DNA from: Isoetes taiwanensis
Taxonomy: Eukaryota; Streptophyta; Lycopodiopsida; Isoetales; Isoetaceae
DNA: 64,000 bases
Direction of reading: 5' to 3'
Assembly (NCBI GenBank): GCA_021234155.1
Contig: JAJEKV010000010.1
Location: forward strand, 17,333,418 to 17,397,417
Shown: positions 53,923 through 64,000 of the stretch, one piece after another
Position numbering within the stretch: the first letter of the stretch is position 1
How the letters are laid out: each line of letters opens with the position of its first letter
Program-made: the position numbers and the translations under genes
The notes under the pieces: generated by a model
Databases searched by the model: none
What the model saw: only the letters and a program-made list of their open reading frames with translations
Told to the model about the DNA's origin: nothing

Positions 53923-54419
53923 AAGCAAAAGCATTCCTGTGACAATGAACAAGGCCTGATATTATATCCAGAGTATTGGATAAGAAGTGAGACAGTTTTA
54001 TCAGATAAGAGGTGTTCAAGAATGGAAAATCAAGTCACATGAATTATCACCCTCTCACTATTTGAATCTTACAGTTCTTAGCCATTTGACTGGGAGTTAT
54101 GGGTATGGTGTGCACAAGAACGTGGAAGACATCAAGGAGTACCTTTGAACATACTTTGTGAATTACGAGTATGGAGTGCTCGTTTCAAATTTAATTGTAA
54201 GGGTTAGGTGCAGGGATATTCCCTTCTAGCTGCGTCAATACACCTAAGTAAGCGTTTGAGGAATATCAAATGCTGTCGAACGCTTAGGTTGGCTCTTTCT
54301 AGGGCCATTTACTGAGTTCATACATCTATTAGGTTTTCCAATGACATTCGAGATGCTGCGGTTTAATTTCTTTTTTGGAAAAAACATACTAGCCCTTGGA
54401 TTGGCTTTTTTTTTTCAAA

Positions 54420-54560
54420 GGTTCTCTTTGCGCGGCTGAAGATCGTCCGCTTTCTATTTTGGGATGCTGATAAGAGCAATCCGAATTTGTGGGAAGGCAA
54501 GCGAGTTCATTGGATCGCAGCTAAGCCGTGTGGGCATCCGATTGCCTGAGCGGCCCTGGT
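54420..54560 (+). pseudogene. L1-type LINE fragment (post-RT region)
   Basis: The translation IVRFLFWDADK...KRVHWIAAKPCGHPI resembles the conserved plant L1 block FLWGxxxxxxxxHWVAWxxxCxPxxxGGLG after the RT domain. A stop follows, and no other LINE parts are adjacent. Short relic; moderate support. Confidence 0.4.
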
Positions 54561-54775
54561 CTGCTACATGGTGTCGGAAGGCACCTTGTTTCCAATTTAG
54601 GCTCTCAATTTGCTGACAAGAGGATGTTTGCCTTGATATCTAGTGGTGTTGGTGATGGCGTCTCCTGCTCATTCTTCTGCAGCCGGCAGCAATGCAGCCG
54701 GCAGCAACCTTGTTTTCTTAGAATTTAGGATGCTTGAAGAGGATAGTCACACAGTTGCCATGCTCTCAGCATACA

Positions 54776-54840
54776 GTGGATGAGAAGGGGAGGCCTCCAA
54801 AGAGCAGTGGATGACAAGGGGAGGCCTCCAAAGAGCAGTG
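54776..54840 (+). repeat. 32-bp tandem duplication
   Basis: GTGGATGAGAAGGGGAGGCC TCCAAAGAGCA occurs twice with one change. Confidence 0.88.
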
Positions 54841-55008
54841 CTGCCGCTCTTGTGAGGTCCATGCAGCAACCAATTTGAAGTGATACTCATGCTCTCTTCC
54901 ACAGCAGTACCTTCGTTGAAAACCCCTCTGAGCAGTTGGAATTGAATGTGGAGAGTGTGCAGCATAATCTTATAGTTTAGAATCTTATAGTTTTGGCTGA
55001 TGCCTGCC

Positions 55009-56583
55009 ATGAATCTATTGGGAAGGAAGAAAGGTGGGCCCAAGCAACTTTCTGCTGTTGTGATTGCTGAACAGAATGCCAAGGATGAGTTGAAAAGGCA
55101 GAGGGATTTGGAGAAGTAGCTGAGAAGGGAAGAGAAGGAAAAGAAACAAAGGGAGAGGCAGGAGGAACATGAGAGATGTAAGCAGCAGAGACTTGAGGCA
55201 AGGGAGATGCAGAGGCAAGAAAGAGAGGAGAAGATGGGGAAGAAGAAGAACGAGAAGTCTAATGTATTGGATGTAAGTGTCACCGTGACGATTAGTGGCG
55301 GTATATGACAGAGTCTGTGGATTTTTGGACGAGCAATGTATTGCAGGCATGGTCGCGGTTGAGAGAGGGTTTGAAATGGACCACCTTCACTTGTAATGTG
55401 TATTCCGTTTGTCACCCACAACACCAGCTGCTAAGCACTGGACTGGGTTGTAAATAGGCCTGCAGGTGGCGTTATAATCTGCAAGGCGCTCAAGGACACT
55501 CGCTCGCATTGCTTTAAGGGCATGCTGGGTTATTGCCTAAAGGATTCTGGGAAGATGCACTACAGGAATCATATGAAACAGGTGACTCCAGAGCAGTTGG
55601 ATAGGGGGAAGAATTTGTATACCCTCTATGGGGTCGGGGAAATCAAGCTTGTGTTGTACTTGACAATAGAAACATGCTTGGACGCGCTCGCCACTTTGTG
55701 TTGTATCATGGCCGACGAGAGAGGATGCCTAGTCTGTGTTATACGATTGCCAGGATGCTCCGCACTGGAAAATTCGTGCTACCCACTCTTCTAGAATCTA
55801 GTAGTAGTTATGAGCGGGTAGAAGCAGCCTTGCGTCTGACGCTTGATCCTGACCATGCTTCGATTAGGAACGTCAGGTGTATGATTTATGCACTTCGTCC
55901 AGATGAGGAGCCCATTGATAAGATACGAAAAAGACGCTGTAGAATCTGGGATGATGCTGTAGACTACAGGGAACTTGATAAGTTGGATGTCATGCTAGAC
56001 GTGGAAGCTGATGAGGATGACGAGGGCTGTAGATGTGCAGGACTATCCTCCAGACGAAGAATGTGTTGATGAATCTCCTGCATTTTTACCTCTTATTGAC
56101 AGCACTGCCGTCCTTTCCAGGACTTCATTCCTCTCCACTTTGCTGATGATTCTCTAGCTATTTCATAATGAGGTACCTTGTGTGTTTCTGTGTTCTAAGT
56201 TTGTCAATCTATTTTGTAGATGAGAATGTGGAGCAAGCACACAGTGGTAGCTCTGTGCTAGCTCCATTCTCTACTTTCATCTCTGTGGATACGGATTCGG
56301 TGGAGACGGCTCCCATTGTGGCAGTAGGACCTTTCTTTGTTGTTGATTGGCTTAAGAAACACACTTGGCGTTGTTGTGCATGATTTGATGATTGCTCTCA
56401 CGAACACATTGGATGTGTTGGAGGAGGCTTTGACAGGCATGAACTATCCTGGAGTGCAAGTCACTGATCGTGATAGAAGAGTTTTTCGTGCCGAGGTTGA
56501 TCATGTTCGTGCCATGCTGATATCCAGGATTCCTCAGTTAGAGCAACTTGCCATGGCGCATCCACGCACCATGCACTCTTGAA
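55009..56583 (+). pseudogene. HUH/Rep-type endonuclease-like gene, decayed
   Basis: An N-terminal Lys/Arg/Glu coiled coil (55009-55260, one stop) is followed by three motifs in the order of Rep-type HUH nucleases. Motif I-like is VSVTVTIS (55273-55296). HUH motif II is DHLHL (55379-55393), followed by TAA where Gln would fit. Motif III is GYCLKD, the Tyr-x-x-Lys catalytic box (55528-55545). Spacings of about 35 and 51 codons are close to those of CRESS-type Rep proteins. The motifs lie in two frames with stops, so the copy is dead. A C-terminal body follows (55674-56069, acidic end), with a possible last exon (56221-56583) after TTTTGTAG. I see no SF3 helicase. It could be a Replitron-like or other plant HUH transposon, or a fossil of a Rep-bearing replicon. 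Motif spacing is seen; the family is inferred. Confidence 0.5.
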
Positions 56584-58131
56584 GGTGGATTTCATGTTCT
56601 AGATGTGCAAAAACTTTGTTCATTGTATATACGTTTGCTATGTGTTCCTTTTTTGGTATTACAGTTTTGTTCTTACATTCCTGTCTACTGTGCCACTTGG
56701 CCATGTTATGCCACTTGGGTGGCTGGTGTAATGTCTTGTAATGCAAGTTATCTACTTTAACATTTGTACGGCTCATATTTTTTATTGGGATGACAATAGT
56801 TTGATCTAGTGGTGTGGATGTTTTTCTGTTTTTTTGAATGTGTGATTAGAGTTGAATGTATGATTAAAGTTGAATGCGTCTTAAATTTTTAACTCTAATC
56901 ACACATTAAAAAAAAACAGAAAAACATCCACACGATTGGATCAAACTATTGCCATCTCTATAAAAAATATGAGCCGTACAAATGTCAAAGTAGATAACTT
57001 ACATTACAAGACGTTACAGTAGCCACCCAAGTGGCATGAAACATGGTCATCCAAGTGGCACAGTAGACAGAAATGTAAGAACAAAATTGTAACACCATAA
57101 CAGGAATACATATAGCAAACGTATATACAATGAACAAAGCGTGTGCACATCTAGAACACGAAATCTAGCCCTCAAGAGCGCATGGTGCGTGGATGCGCCA
57201 TGGCAAGCTACTCTAACCGACGAATCCTGGATATCAGCAGGGCACGAACATGATTAACCTCAGCACGAAAAAAGTCTTCTATCACGATTGGTGACTTGCA
57301 CTCCAAGATAGTCTATGCCTGTCAAAGCCTCCTCTAACACATCCAATGTGTTCGTGAGAGCAATAATCAAATCATGCACAATACGCCATGTGTGTTTCTT
57401 AAGCCAATCAACATTAAAGAAAGGTCCTACTGCTACAATGGGACCCGCCTCTACCGAATCCGTATCCACAGAGATGAAAGTAGAGAATGGAGCTTGCACG
57501 GAGCCACCACTGCGTGCTTGCTCCACATTCTCATCTACAAAACAGATTGACAAGCTTAGAACACAGAAACACAAATCATCCACAGTAGAAGTAGAAGGTG
57601 CCTCACTATGAAATAGCTAAAGAATCATCAGCAAAGTGGAGGGGAATGAAGTCCTGGAAGGGAAGGGCAGTGCTGTCAATAGAAGGTAAAAATGCAGGAG
57701 ATTCATCAATATATTCTTCGTCTGGAGGATAGTCTTGCACATCTATATTTATGCCCTCGTCAACCTCATCATCTTCCTCGTCTAGCATGACATCCAACTT
57801 ATCAAGTTCCCTATAGTCTACAACATCGTCCTAGATTCCACGGCGTCTTTTTCCTATCTTATCAATGGGCTCCTCATCCAGACGAAGTCCATAAATCACA
57901 TACATGACGTCCCTAATCGAAGCATGGTCAGGATCAGCGTCAGATGCCAGGCTGCCTCTACCTGCTCATAACTAATTCTGGAAGAGTTGAAAGACAACAT
58001 CTATGCACTGGAAACTTTCCAATGCGAAGCATCCTAGCAATCGTATAACACAGACAGGGCATCCTCTGGCGTCAGCCATGATACAGCACAAAGTGGCGAG
58101 TGCGCCCAAGCATGTTCCTATTGTCAAGTAC
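55650..58131. repeat. Large inverted repeat, about 1.2-kb arms
   Basis: The left arm (55650 to about 56870) and right arm (about 56880-58131) are reverse complements with perhaps 85-90% identity, judged by eye. The centre near 56875 is a short AT-rich spacer. The left arm holds the 3' half of the Rep-like gene; the right arm is its inverted, diverged copy. The HUH and YxxK motifs lie outside the duplicated part. Confidence 0.88.
57180..58131 (-). pseudogene. Inverted partial copy of Rep-like gene 3' half
   Basis: Minus-strand frames at 57797-57606 (DVQDYPPDEEYIDESPAFLP) and 57583-57260 (DENVEQARSGGSVQAPFSTF) match the plus-strand copy at about 55980-56580 residue by residue, with scattered changes. 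The 5' half with the nuclease motifs is missing. There is no reason to think it is expressed. Confidence 0.75.
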
Positions 58132-58199
58132 AACACACACAAGGCATCCAAAAATAAAACCAACATGGGTTTTTCCCTTGGTTATATATAAAAAACGTT

Positions 58200-59490
58200 C
58201 AATAAAACCAATGCGTCTTTGGGGGTTAATTTCATTAAAAACCTTACGTTGATAAAGTATGTGGTTTCCTAAGGTGGTATTCTAAAAGAGTAATTGTCAA
58301 TGGTTTGTAAATGGTGTTCCATAAGGTGGCTTTTTTACATGCTTAGTAGCTATAGTTTAGTATAGTGCTTGATGTGTATGATTTGATGTGTATGATTTGC
58401 TAATGTGGTATATCATATACTATTATTGAAACATGGTTTATTATGGTGCTATACTAATATGGTTTTTTGAGTGCTAAACTAGGAGGGTTAAGTGTTGTGA
58501 TAATTGTAATTGGCTCTTAATGTGTAAAAATGTCATAAGCCACCATCGTTTAATAGTCCAAAGCCTTTCATCTTTCGTGCATTGAAACCATAATGGTTTA
58601 TATAATAGTTTCCTTAAAGTCGTTAAGGTTATAGACCAACTAGTGTTTTACTATTAATGCCATAACATTTCACCCACTCAACATGTAATGTTTTCTTAGT
58701 CCAAACCATTTCTACTTACATTGTGTTTAAATATTATAGTTTAATTCTTTAAAACATGAACAATTTTTATGTCTTAAGACGTCAGAAGCCACCATTGTTT
58801 ACTGTAATGTGCCAAAGCCTTTCAATGGTTTTGGTAGAATAGAATAGTTCCCATAACGTTGTTAACAGCTATAAATCAGTAAATCAACCCGTCTTTTACT
58901 ACCAAACCATTGCAAGTTAATTTATTAGTGCCATACCATTTCATGCGCTCAGGCACGTCATGGTTTCATAGTCGAAACCATTTCTAGTTACTGAGTTTAA
59001 ACATTATAGTTTATTGTTGTTCACACACATAAATCAAATTAAACACCGAACTTAGAAGACAGAACAATGTATTTTCAATCTTTAAAATCAATAATGAAGA
59101 AATACAAACGGAAAGGAGCTCCGAGGATTTGAATCTAGGTTAAACCATCATCCCCACTCAAACTGGGTTGTGTTTAAGTTTTCCAAATGAAATTCTCGCT
59201 CCCTGTTCTTGAAACGATCATCCAAGTACCCTAGTGGTATAATTCATAAACAGCTAATCTTCGTTCACCATCCTCACAATGATAGATTTGGATGATGCAC
59301 CAAGCTACCAAATTTGGATGAAGCAGCAGCTCAGAATCAAAACTTCCACAAAACATTCTCTATTGCCATGCAGACTATTTATTTATATTGTGCAGACTAT
59401 TTATATTGAGCTGCTTTACATCTACAACCTAAATGACAATAAAATCAGCAAGACAGCTAGACAAAACCTGCAAATTATATAAACAGATTA
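58200..59490. repeat. AT-rich region with 249-bp tandem repeat
   Basis: A unit with AAGCCACCATCGTTTA, CCAAAGCCTTTCA and CCATACCATTTCA occurs at 58538-58785 and again, diverged, at 58786-59030. The flanks are AT-rich with no gene. Confidence 0.6.
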
Positions 59491-59495
59491 CTTGC

Positions 59496-59565
59496 CTGAA
59501 TTGTGCCTCTTCTAGGCAATCTTTATAAACATGGCCAAAACCACATTCTCCAGATAAACATCCAG
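59496..59565 (-). pseudogene. Possible receptor-like kinase P-loop exon fragment
   Basis: The minus strand reads SGECGFGHVYKDCLEEAQF, close to the kinase glycine loop GEGGFGxVYKGxL of plant receptor-like kinases. It ends at CAG|GCAAG (a GC-type donor). Only this short piece is visible, so the call is tentative. Confidence 0.35.
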
Positions 59566-59647
59566 GCTTAACAACCTTTGTTGCTGCAGCAGTCTAGCTT
59601 TACCTAAATGTCTGAGTAGCAATAGTTGGAGTTCATCCACTTGTGGG

Positions 59648-59855
59648 GCTTACTTTTCGATTGCTGCCCGTGCGTTATGCGCAAATAGAAATGAAAGCAC
59701 AACTATAACTAGAACATGATAATTAAGCTATAGATTTTAGGCGATGCAGCTTACTTTTTCAGATTGCTCGGTAATGTTATCTGCAAATAGAGAAATGAAA
59801 GCACAACTATAACTAGAACATGATAATTAAGCTATAGATTTTAGGCGCTGCAGCT
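59648..59855 (+). repeat. 101-bp tandem duplication
   Basis: Copies start at 59648 and 59749 and share AAATGAAAGCACAACTATAA and CTAGAACATGATAATTAAGC. The first part is more diverged. Confidence 0.85.
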
Positions 59856-60873
59856 GTGCAATCAGATTTTTAAATGTCTACAAATGCTCATTTATTTGAT
59901 CCAGATGCAATAATTTTTAATACTTCCTTACTGTTTCCTCTTCAAGTCACTTGAAAATTTGAGAAAATGAATAGCAACAATGCAGAACTATATCCTTCGT
60001 ATCCAAAAAGTACAAGATAAAAGTCTCAAAACGTTGCATTATTCCTGATAAAATGAGCACATCTAGATATGGATCCATAACTCCATCCTAGAAAGATCCT
60101 ACAATTTATATGCATGAAACCTGAAGGACGGCTGTTTTTCTTAAAGCTTTAGAGTCCTAAATCAGATTTCATCACGAATCATGCAATTTCCACCAGCTGA
60201 TAAACATAAGAAGTGGCATTATATGGCTCCACTACTCTGTCAGAAACTTTGGAAGATAAAAACACAGAAAATGTAAGCATCATTCCATCAGGGTGATTCC
60301 TACAACAGGCTATCTTATGCATCAGGTATAAGTTCTGGTATATAAAAAATGCATATAAAAACCAACAACAACAAGCTTAGCAACTGCTGACAAAAATACC
60401 AAATCGGTTTCAGAAATGCAAGACTTTGCCAATAAGAAACTAGGTAGAAGTAAACAATAAGGACCTTAAGAAGCCGTGTTCGCCATAGTTTGCTCCCGTT
60501 CTAAACTCGGCCCCAAAAATAATCCACCATGTCCATTTTTCGAGAGCTTTTGGGAAAAGCTTGAATATGGAGAGCGCTGCATAGCACGGATGGAGGCAAT
60601 TAAGAGAGGCAAAATGATTCGAAAGAAAGTAAGAATTCCGGCAACGCGCGGCATCAGGCTTAGGGCACAATTTGGCGAAATAAAAGGAGGTCAAAAAAAC
60701 GTTAAAATTCACCTATTTTTGTATGGAACTATTTTTCAACGCATGAGGTGCCGATGTGCCCCTTATAGGGCGGCCCTATTTTGTTCAATTTAACGGTCGC
60801 GATTCATCCATTTCAAATTCTTAAAATTCCCCCCGTTTTGCATTTTCTTTGAACCCGTATAACTTTTCTGTAT
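59856..60873. other. Intergenic region
   Basis: AT-rich. A 105-codon plus frame (60476-60793) and opposing frames have no recognisable motif. Confidence 0.35.
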
Positions 60874-60981
60874 ACAAGAATGTCAGTTTACCAGACATTT
60901 TGGCGTGGAAGCAATGCCGACGCACGCAGCACGGAGGCATTGCTGACACGCCAGAATGTCTGGTAAACAGACATTCTTGTA
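60874..60981. mobile_element. Foldback MITE, near-perfect 107-bp hairpin
   Basis: Arms of about 45 bases (ACAAGAATGTCAGTTTACCA, then GACATTTTGGCGTG) pair almost fully with the 3' arm. The loop is about 15 bases. It is flanked by TA, as in a TA target duplication (mariner-like). A short relative with AGAATGTC ends lies at 15311. Confidence 0.75.
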
Positions 60982-61406
60982 ACATGGAAACCTGTTATGT
61001 TACATTTTGCGACAAAAAAAATAAATAAATCTTCTAAATGCTAAATGCTATTAGATCTTCAAAAGCTGTGTAGAATCACTTGAAATCAGAAGGATCACTG
61101 AAAATCATGGTTGAAACCGCTAGAGATCATGGCTAGAATCGCTGGAACAGCTGCCGGAGAAGGCCGCAGACCAAAATGCCGCAGCCAAGAAATTATAGTC
61201 GACATTCAGGGTTTGAATCTGTGGCACGTGGCATGATACTATTGGATCCGGTGGCAGAATGTAACATAACTGGTTTTTATGTAGGACGTCCCATTTAACT
61301 AGGCTGAACACACATGTGACCAAGAGTTTTTAAACAAGTACTTAGACGTCCCATTTGGACCACGTTTGTTACATGCACCTTTAAAGGGCATGCTGGTGCA
61401 CCATTA

Positions 61407-61527
61407 GGGCCGGTTCACATGCAACCATCGCCGGAGAGGGGGCATGTTTTGCCCAATGCAAATTGGCGATGGTGGGCGTAAAACGGTGAGCCCTTTTAGG
61501 GTCGTGGATGTGCATGTGAACCCAATC
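61407..61527. mobile_element. PIF/Harbinger-like MITE, 121 bp
   Basis: Inverted ends share GGTTCACATGCA/TGCATGTGAACC, with diverged outer bases. TTA duplications lie at 61404-61406 and 61528-61530. An inner ACCATCGCC/GGCGATGGT pair extends the fold. Confidence 0.65.
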
Positions 61528-61530
61528 TTA

Positions 61531-62397
61531 GGGGCAAAAAGGTCTCTCCATTTTGGGGTCTCGTTACTCACTTGTAAGCATTTTTAGGCTCATATGAAAT
61601 CCTCATGCCTAGGGCATCCAATGAACCATCATCCACTTGAATTCGAGCCCTAAGGTCCATCAACAATCCATTTTGCTGGTACCGTTCTTGGGCACCCTTT
61701 CTTAAACATTTTACCTTACATTCGAATTCCATGCGCTGAATATCGCATTCAGAATGCTAATGCTGCATATTTTGCACTTCTTATTTATTAATAAGGTTGT
61801 GCAATTAGAGAAAATATATGGGATAACACAACATTATCAATGGTAGGGTGTTGTATTTGTATTACAAAATAGTAGAAAAGTGACGTGCCTGGGCTGGTTT
61901 GACCTGAGCAGTTAGTTAGAATTGTTTTTTTCGATAGCCTCGTTAAATCAGTAAATGAGGCCAATACTACGTGGCAATTTTTATTTTGTGTCATTCTACT
62001 TTAGGGTTATTTTGAGTTGTTTTAATTTAAGGTTGTGTTGGAAGCAACTAGGCAGCAGGGCTTTCTGGACTAGGGGCGAAGGATTTCCATTTTAGGTGGT
62101 GTGGTTCCAAGTGTGGATTTACTAAGGGCAGTGGCAGCAACCTGTTGAGAAATCATGGCCTTGATAAGCAAAAACGACGCCTTCATGCAGTAGTCGAAAA
62201 TCCTTTTGCCATGTATCATTCCTGCTTTTTTTATAATCTGATTATTTGCAAGACATGTCTACTTCAGTGGACGATTCTTAAAATCAAGCTAGAAGCTTTA
62301 ATATGAAATTGTTTAGTCTGTCATCGGAAGGGGACGTATTCGAGTGGTTCCTACAAATCTCGTCTTTGGTTTCTTCCAGAATCAGCTTCTTCTAGAT
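61531..62397. other. Intergenic region
   Basis: No gene is recognised. Confidence 0.4.
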
Positions 62398-62410
62398 ATG
62401 CAGTAGAAGA

Positions 62411-62617
62411 TAGATAGATAGATAAATAGTCCAACTGGACATGTGACCACACACCACATTGCTTGGTTGGGCCTTGCCCTTAACCACTTCACATTGCGTC
62501 AGTGGGTTTTTGAAGCCCAACAGTTCAAAGTGCGATTCTGGGCGGTCTCAAACTCGAGACCTATAGTTTGCTAGAACTAGTGTATTGCCACTAGACTAGA
62601 TGCCCAGACACCCAAAC
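62411..62617 (-). mobile_element. tRNA-derived SINE, about 207 bp, with 13-bp TSD
   Basis: It is flanked by ATGCAGTAGAAGA on both sides (62398-62410 and 62618-62630), an exact target-site duplication. Minus-strand 5' end: GGGTGTCTGGGCATCTAGTC TAGTGGCAA (box-A-like), then a box-B-like AGGTCTCGAGTTTGAGACC. The 3' end is a (TATC)n tail (TCTATCTATCTA). Pol III boxes, tail and TSD together fit a SINE mobilised by a LINE. Confidence 0.82.
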
Positions 62618-62639
62618 ATGCAGTAGAAGAGGATAGATG

Positions 62640-63655
62640 AATGTGCGTGTCTTGCAAGCTCAACCAATTTTTTGGGTTTCTGTCACTGCTGTTGTTATTG
62701 TTTTGTCGTATTGTATATTATTCTTCTTGCCCGATGAAACATTATGGAAGTGTGAGAGGGTCCAATTTCCCTCTCCTTCTGAAGCTTCCACTGCAGGCAA
62801 TTCTGACAGCCATAGAGCCAGAAGGTAAGGTATTTTTCCCTCTACTGCTTCCTTTCTTCATTGTTTGCTTTTCGAAATTAGGCTGGCTTGACATCTATGT
62901 TGCCGATTTACAGTCCATGTCTCCAACTTTTCCAGGTGAAAGGCTTGAAGCCATATGTACAGGAAACTAGTTTTGTGTCTTATTTTGCTTTCTTATGCAT
63001 TTATAGATTATGAATTTATGGTCTTTGCCCTTCCATGTGCTTTTGGTTGATCCAAAGCTAGACTCCACATTCCCATTGGCTTCGAGATATGTTGAACTTG
63101 GAGAGCAAGGTCAGATTTCTTAACTCTGGCCAGTTTTGCAGTTTAAGAGATATAAGTTTTTGGTTGTTGGGATTCTAGGATGTTTGAACCAAGAGTAGAG
63201 TTAGATCAAATATCATATACAGGATCACTAAATATGCTAGTGTTTACATATTAATGTTTCCAAAAGGAATATGCTCTAATATGTATGGTGGTGAGGTAAT
63301 CTATGTGAGATTAGATCACTGTCATCATAAAAAAGACACGTTATTTGTCAAGACCAATGAGATGTAATACATTATACTTATTGATGGGTCAAAAGTACTA
63401 TTAGTTAGCATGTCAATACTAAGTGATTTAGGATCAATTATATAATTAATATCTCAAAATTATGCTTGTCAAGTTTGGATAAAACCACTATAAGCAAATT
63501 CATCAACACCAACTTAAAACTATGAAAAATTCAATAGACTATGTTAGCTTGAAGCCAAACATCACAAAGATCGACCAACAAAACCATGTTAAGAAACTAG
63601 TAATTTGAACCATGTTACCTTAAGAAATTGGAAAAGCTAACCACCAAACCATGTT
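62640..63655. other. Intergenic region
   Basis: Two overlapping frames near 62637-62970 are hydrophobic and unrecognised. Otherwise AT-rich. Confidence 0.35.
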
Positions 63656-63880
63656 AAAAACCACTAGCAATTCAACAAGTCATGTTTGCTTAGAAAATTA
63701 GGATGGAAAACCACAAATGAAAAGAGGTGGTCTAATTATACATAAAAACAATTATAGCATTGTCAGTAAAAACCACTAACAATATGGCAAGTCGTGTTAG
63801 CATAGAAAATCATGATGGAAGACCACAAATGAGAAGACCCTGGCAAGACTACATATAGAAACATTGAAGTATTGTCAGTT
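63656..63880 (+). repeat. 112-bp tandem repeat, two units
   Basis: AAAAACCACTAGCAATTCAA and TAGCATTGTCAGT-type ends recur at a period of about 112. Phrases such as ACCATGTTA recur upstream to 63500, so the array may be longer and diverged. Confidence 0.7.
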
Positions 63881-64000
63881 AATACTGCTCCAAAACCATA
63901 CACATATTTAAGAAAACCATTAAACATGTCTTTCCTACTCTTAATGTCGTAAACTATAGAATTAACCACCATGAGATGCCTAGTTGATATTAAAACCTTA

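Noticed and set aside
54747-55424. 225-codon minus-strand frame
   Set aside because: It is the antisense shadow of a purine-rich, Lys/Arg/Glu-encoding plus strand (coiled coil of the Rep-like gene), giving a Leu/Ser/Phe-rich artefact.
55009-56583. Helitron RepHel gene
   Set aside because: The short HUH-to-Tyr spacing and YxxK box differ from Helitron Rep, and no Pif1-type helicase motifs are seen.

Overview
The window is nuclear DNA of a land plant. The evidence is spliced genes with GT/AG introns, a PLS-class pentatricopeptide (PPR) protein, an NPH3-type BTB protein, a plant SCAR/WAVE fragment, and a dense load of plant-type LINE, Ty3/gypsy, Helitron, MITE and SINE sequence in AT-rich intergenic DNA. 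The wording of the PPR repeats and the loose, repeat-rich layout suggest a seed-free plant, perhaps a fern. That is inference only; nothing here fixes the species.

Layout. 1-5.2 kb: a 794-codon coiled-coil reading frame of unknown family, followed by LTR-like non-coding DNA. 5.2-8.0 kb: broken transposons (a truncated LINE, a Ty3/gypsy pol fragment on the minus strand, and a LINE tail with a 37-base T run). 9.2-11.2 kb: a non-autonomous Helitron with both ends visible. 12-14 kb: fragments of glutamate-cysteine ligase and of a CLC chloride channel. 15.6-17.9 kb: the best intact host gene, a two-exon BTB/NPH3 gene with a ubiquitin-like, acidic C-terminal extension. 19-23.2 kb: a nearly complete LINE whose ORF1 and ORF2 share one frame and are separated by a single TAG. 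23.3-24.3 kb: a fresh tandem duplication that starts inside a GC-rich inverted repeat. 25-27 kb, minus strand: further CLC and SCAR/WAVE exons. 27.5-46 kb: intergenic DNA with tandem repeats, a heat-shock-element-like promoter, a palindromic satellite, a Helitron end, SINE and MITE insertions, a duplicated TATA promoter followed by repeated RNA-like hairpins, and a 'GGCATGTTGGAGCC' minisatellite. 47-49 kb, minus strand: a WD40 exon and a decayed MOK/MAK-like kinase. 51.5-52 kb: a long hairpin and a Harbinger-like MITE. 52.3-53.9 kb: a PPR gene that stops within its C-terminal region. 55.0-58.1 kb: a decayed gene with the three motifs of a Rep-type HUH endonuclease, in order and at plausible spacing; its 3' half is duplicated as a large inverted repeat. 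58-64 kb: AT-rich repeats, a foldback element, a MITE and a tRNA-derived SINE with clear target-site duplications.

Only the BTB/NPH3 gene and perhaps the PPR gene look like working host genes. Several host-gene pieces (GCL, CLC, SCAR, WDR20-like, kinase) look like intron-bearing DNA-level fragments carrying stops or frameshifts. The most unusual content is the HUH/Rep-like relic with its palindromic duplication, the dispersed CGCGGCGGCC/GGCCGCCGCG hairpin repeat, and the structured-RNA-like tandem locus near 42 kb.
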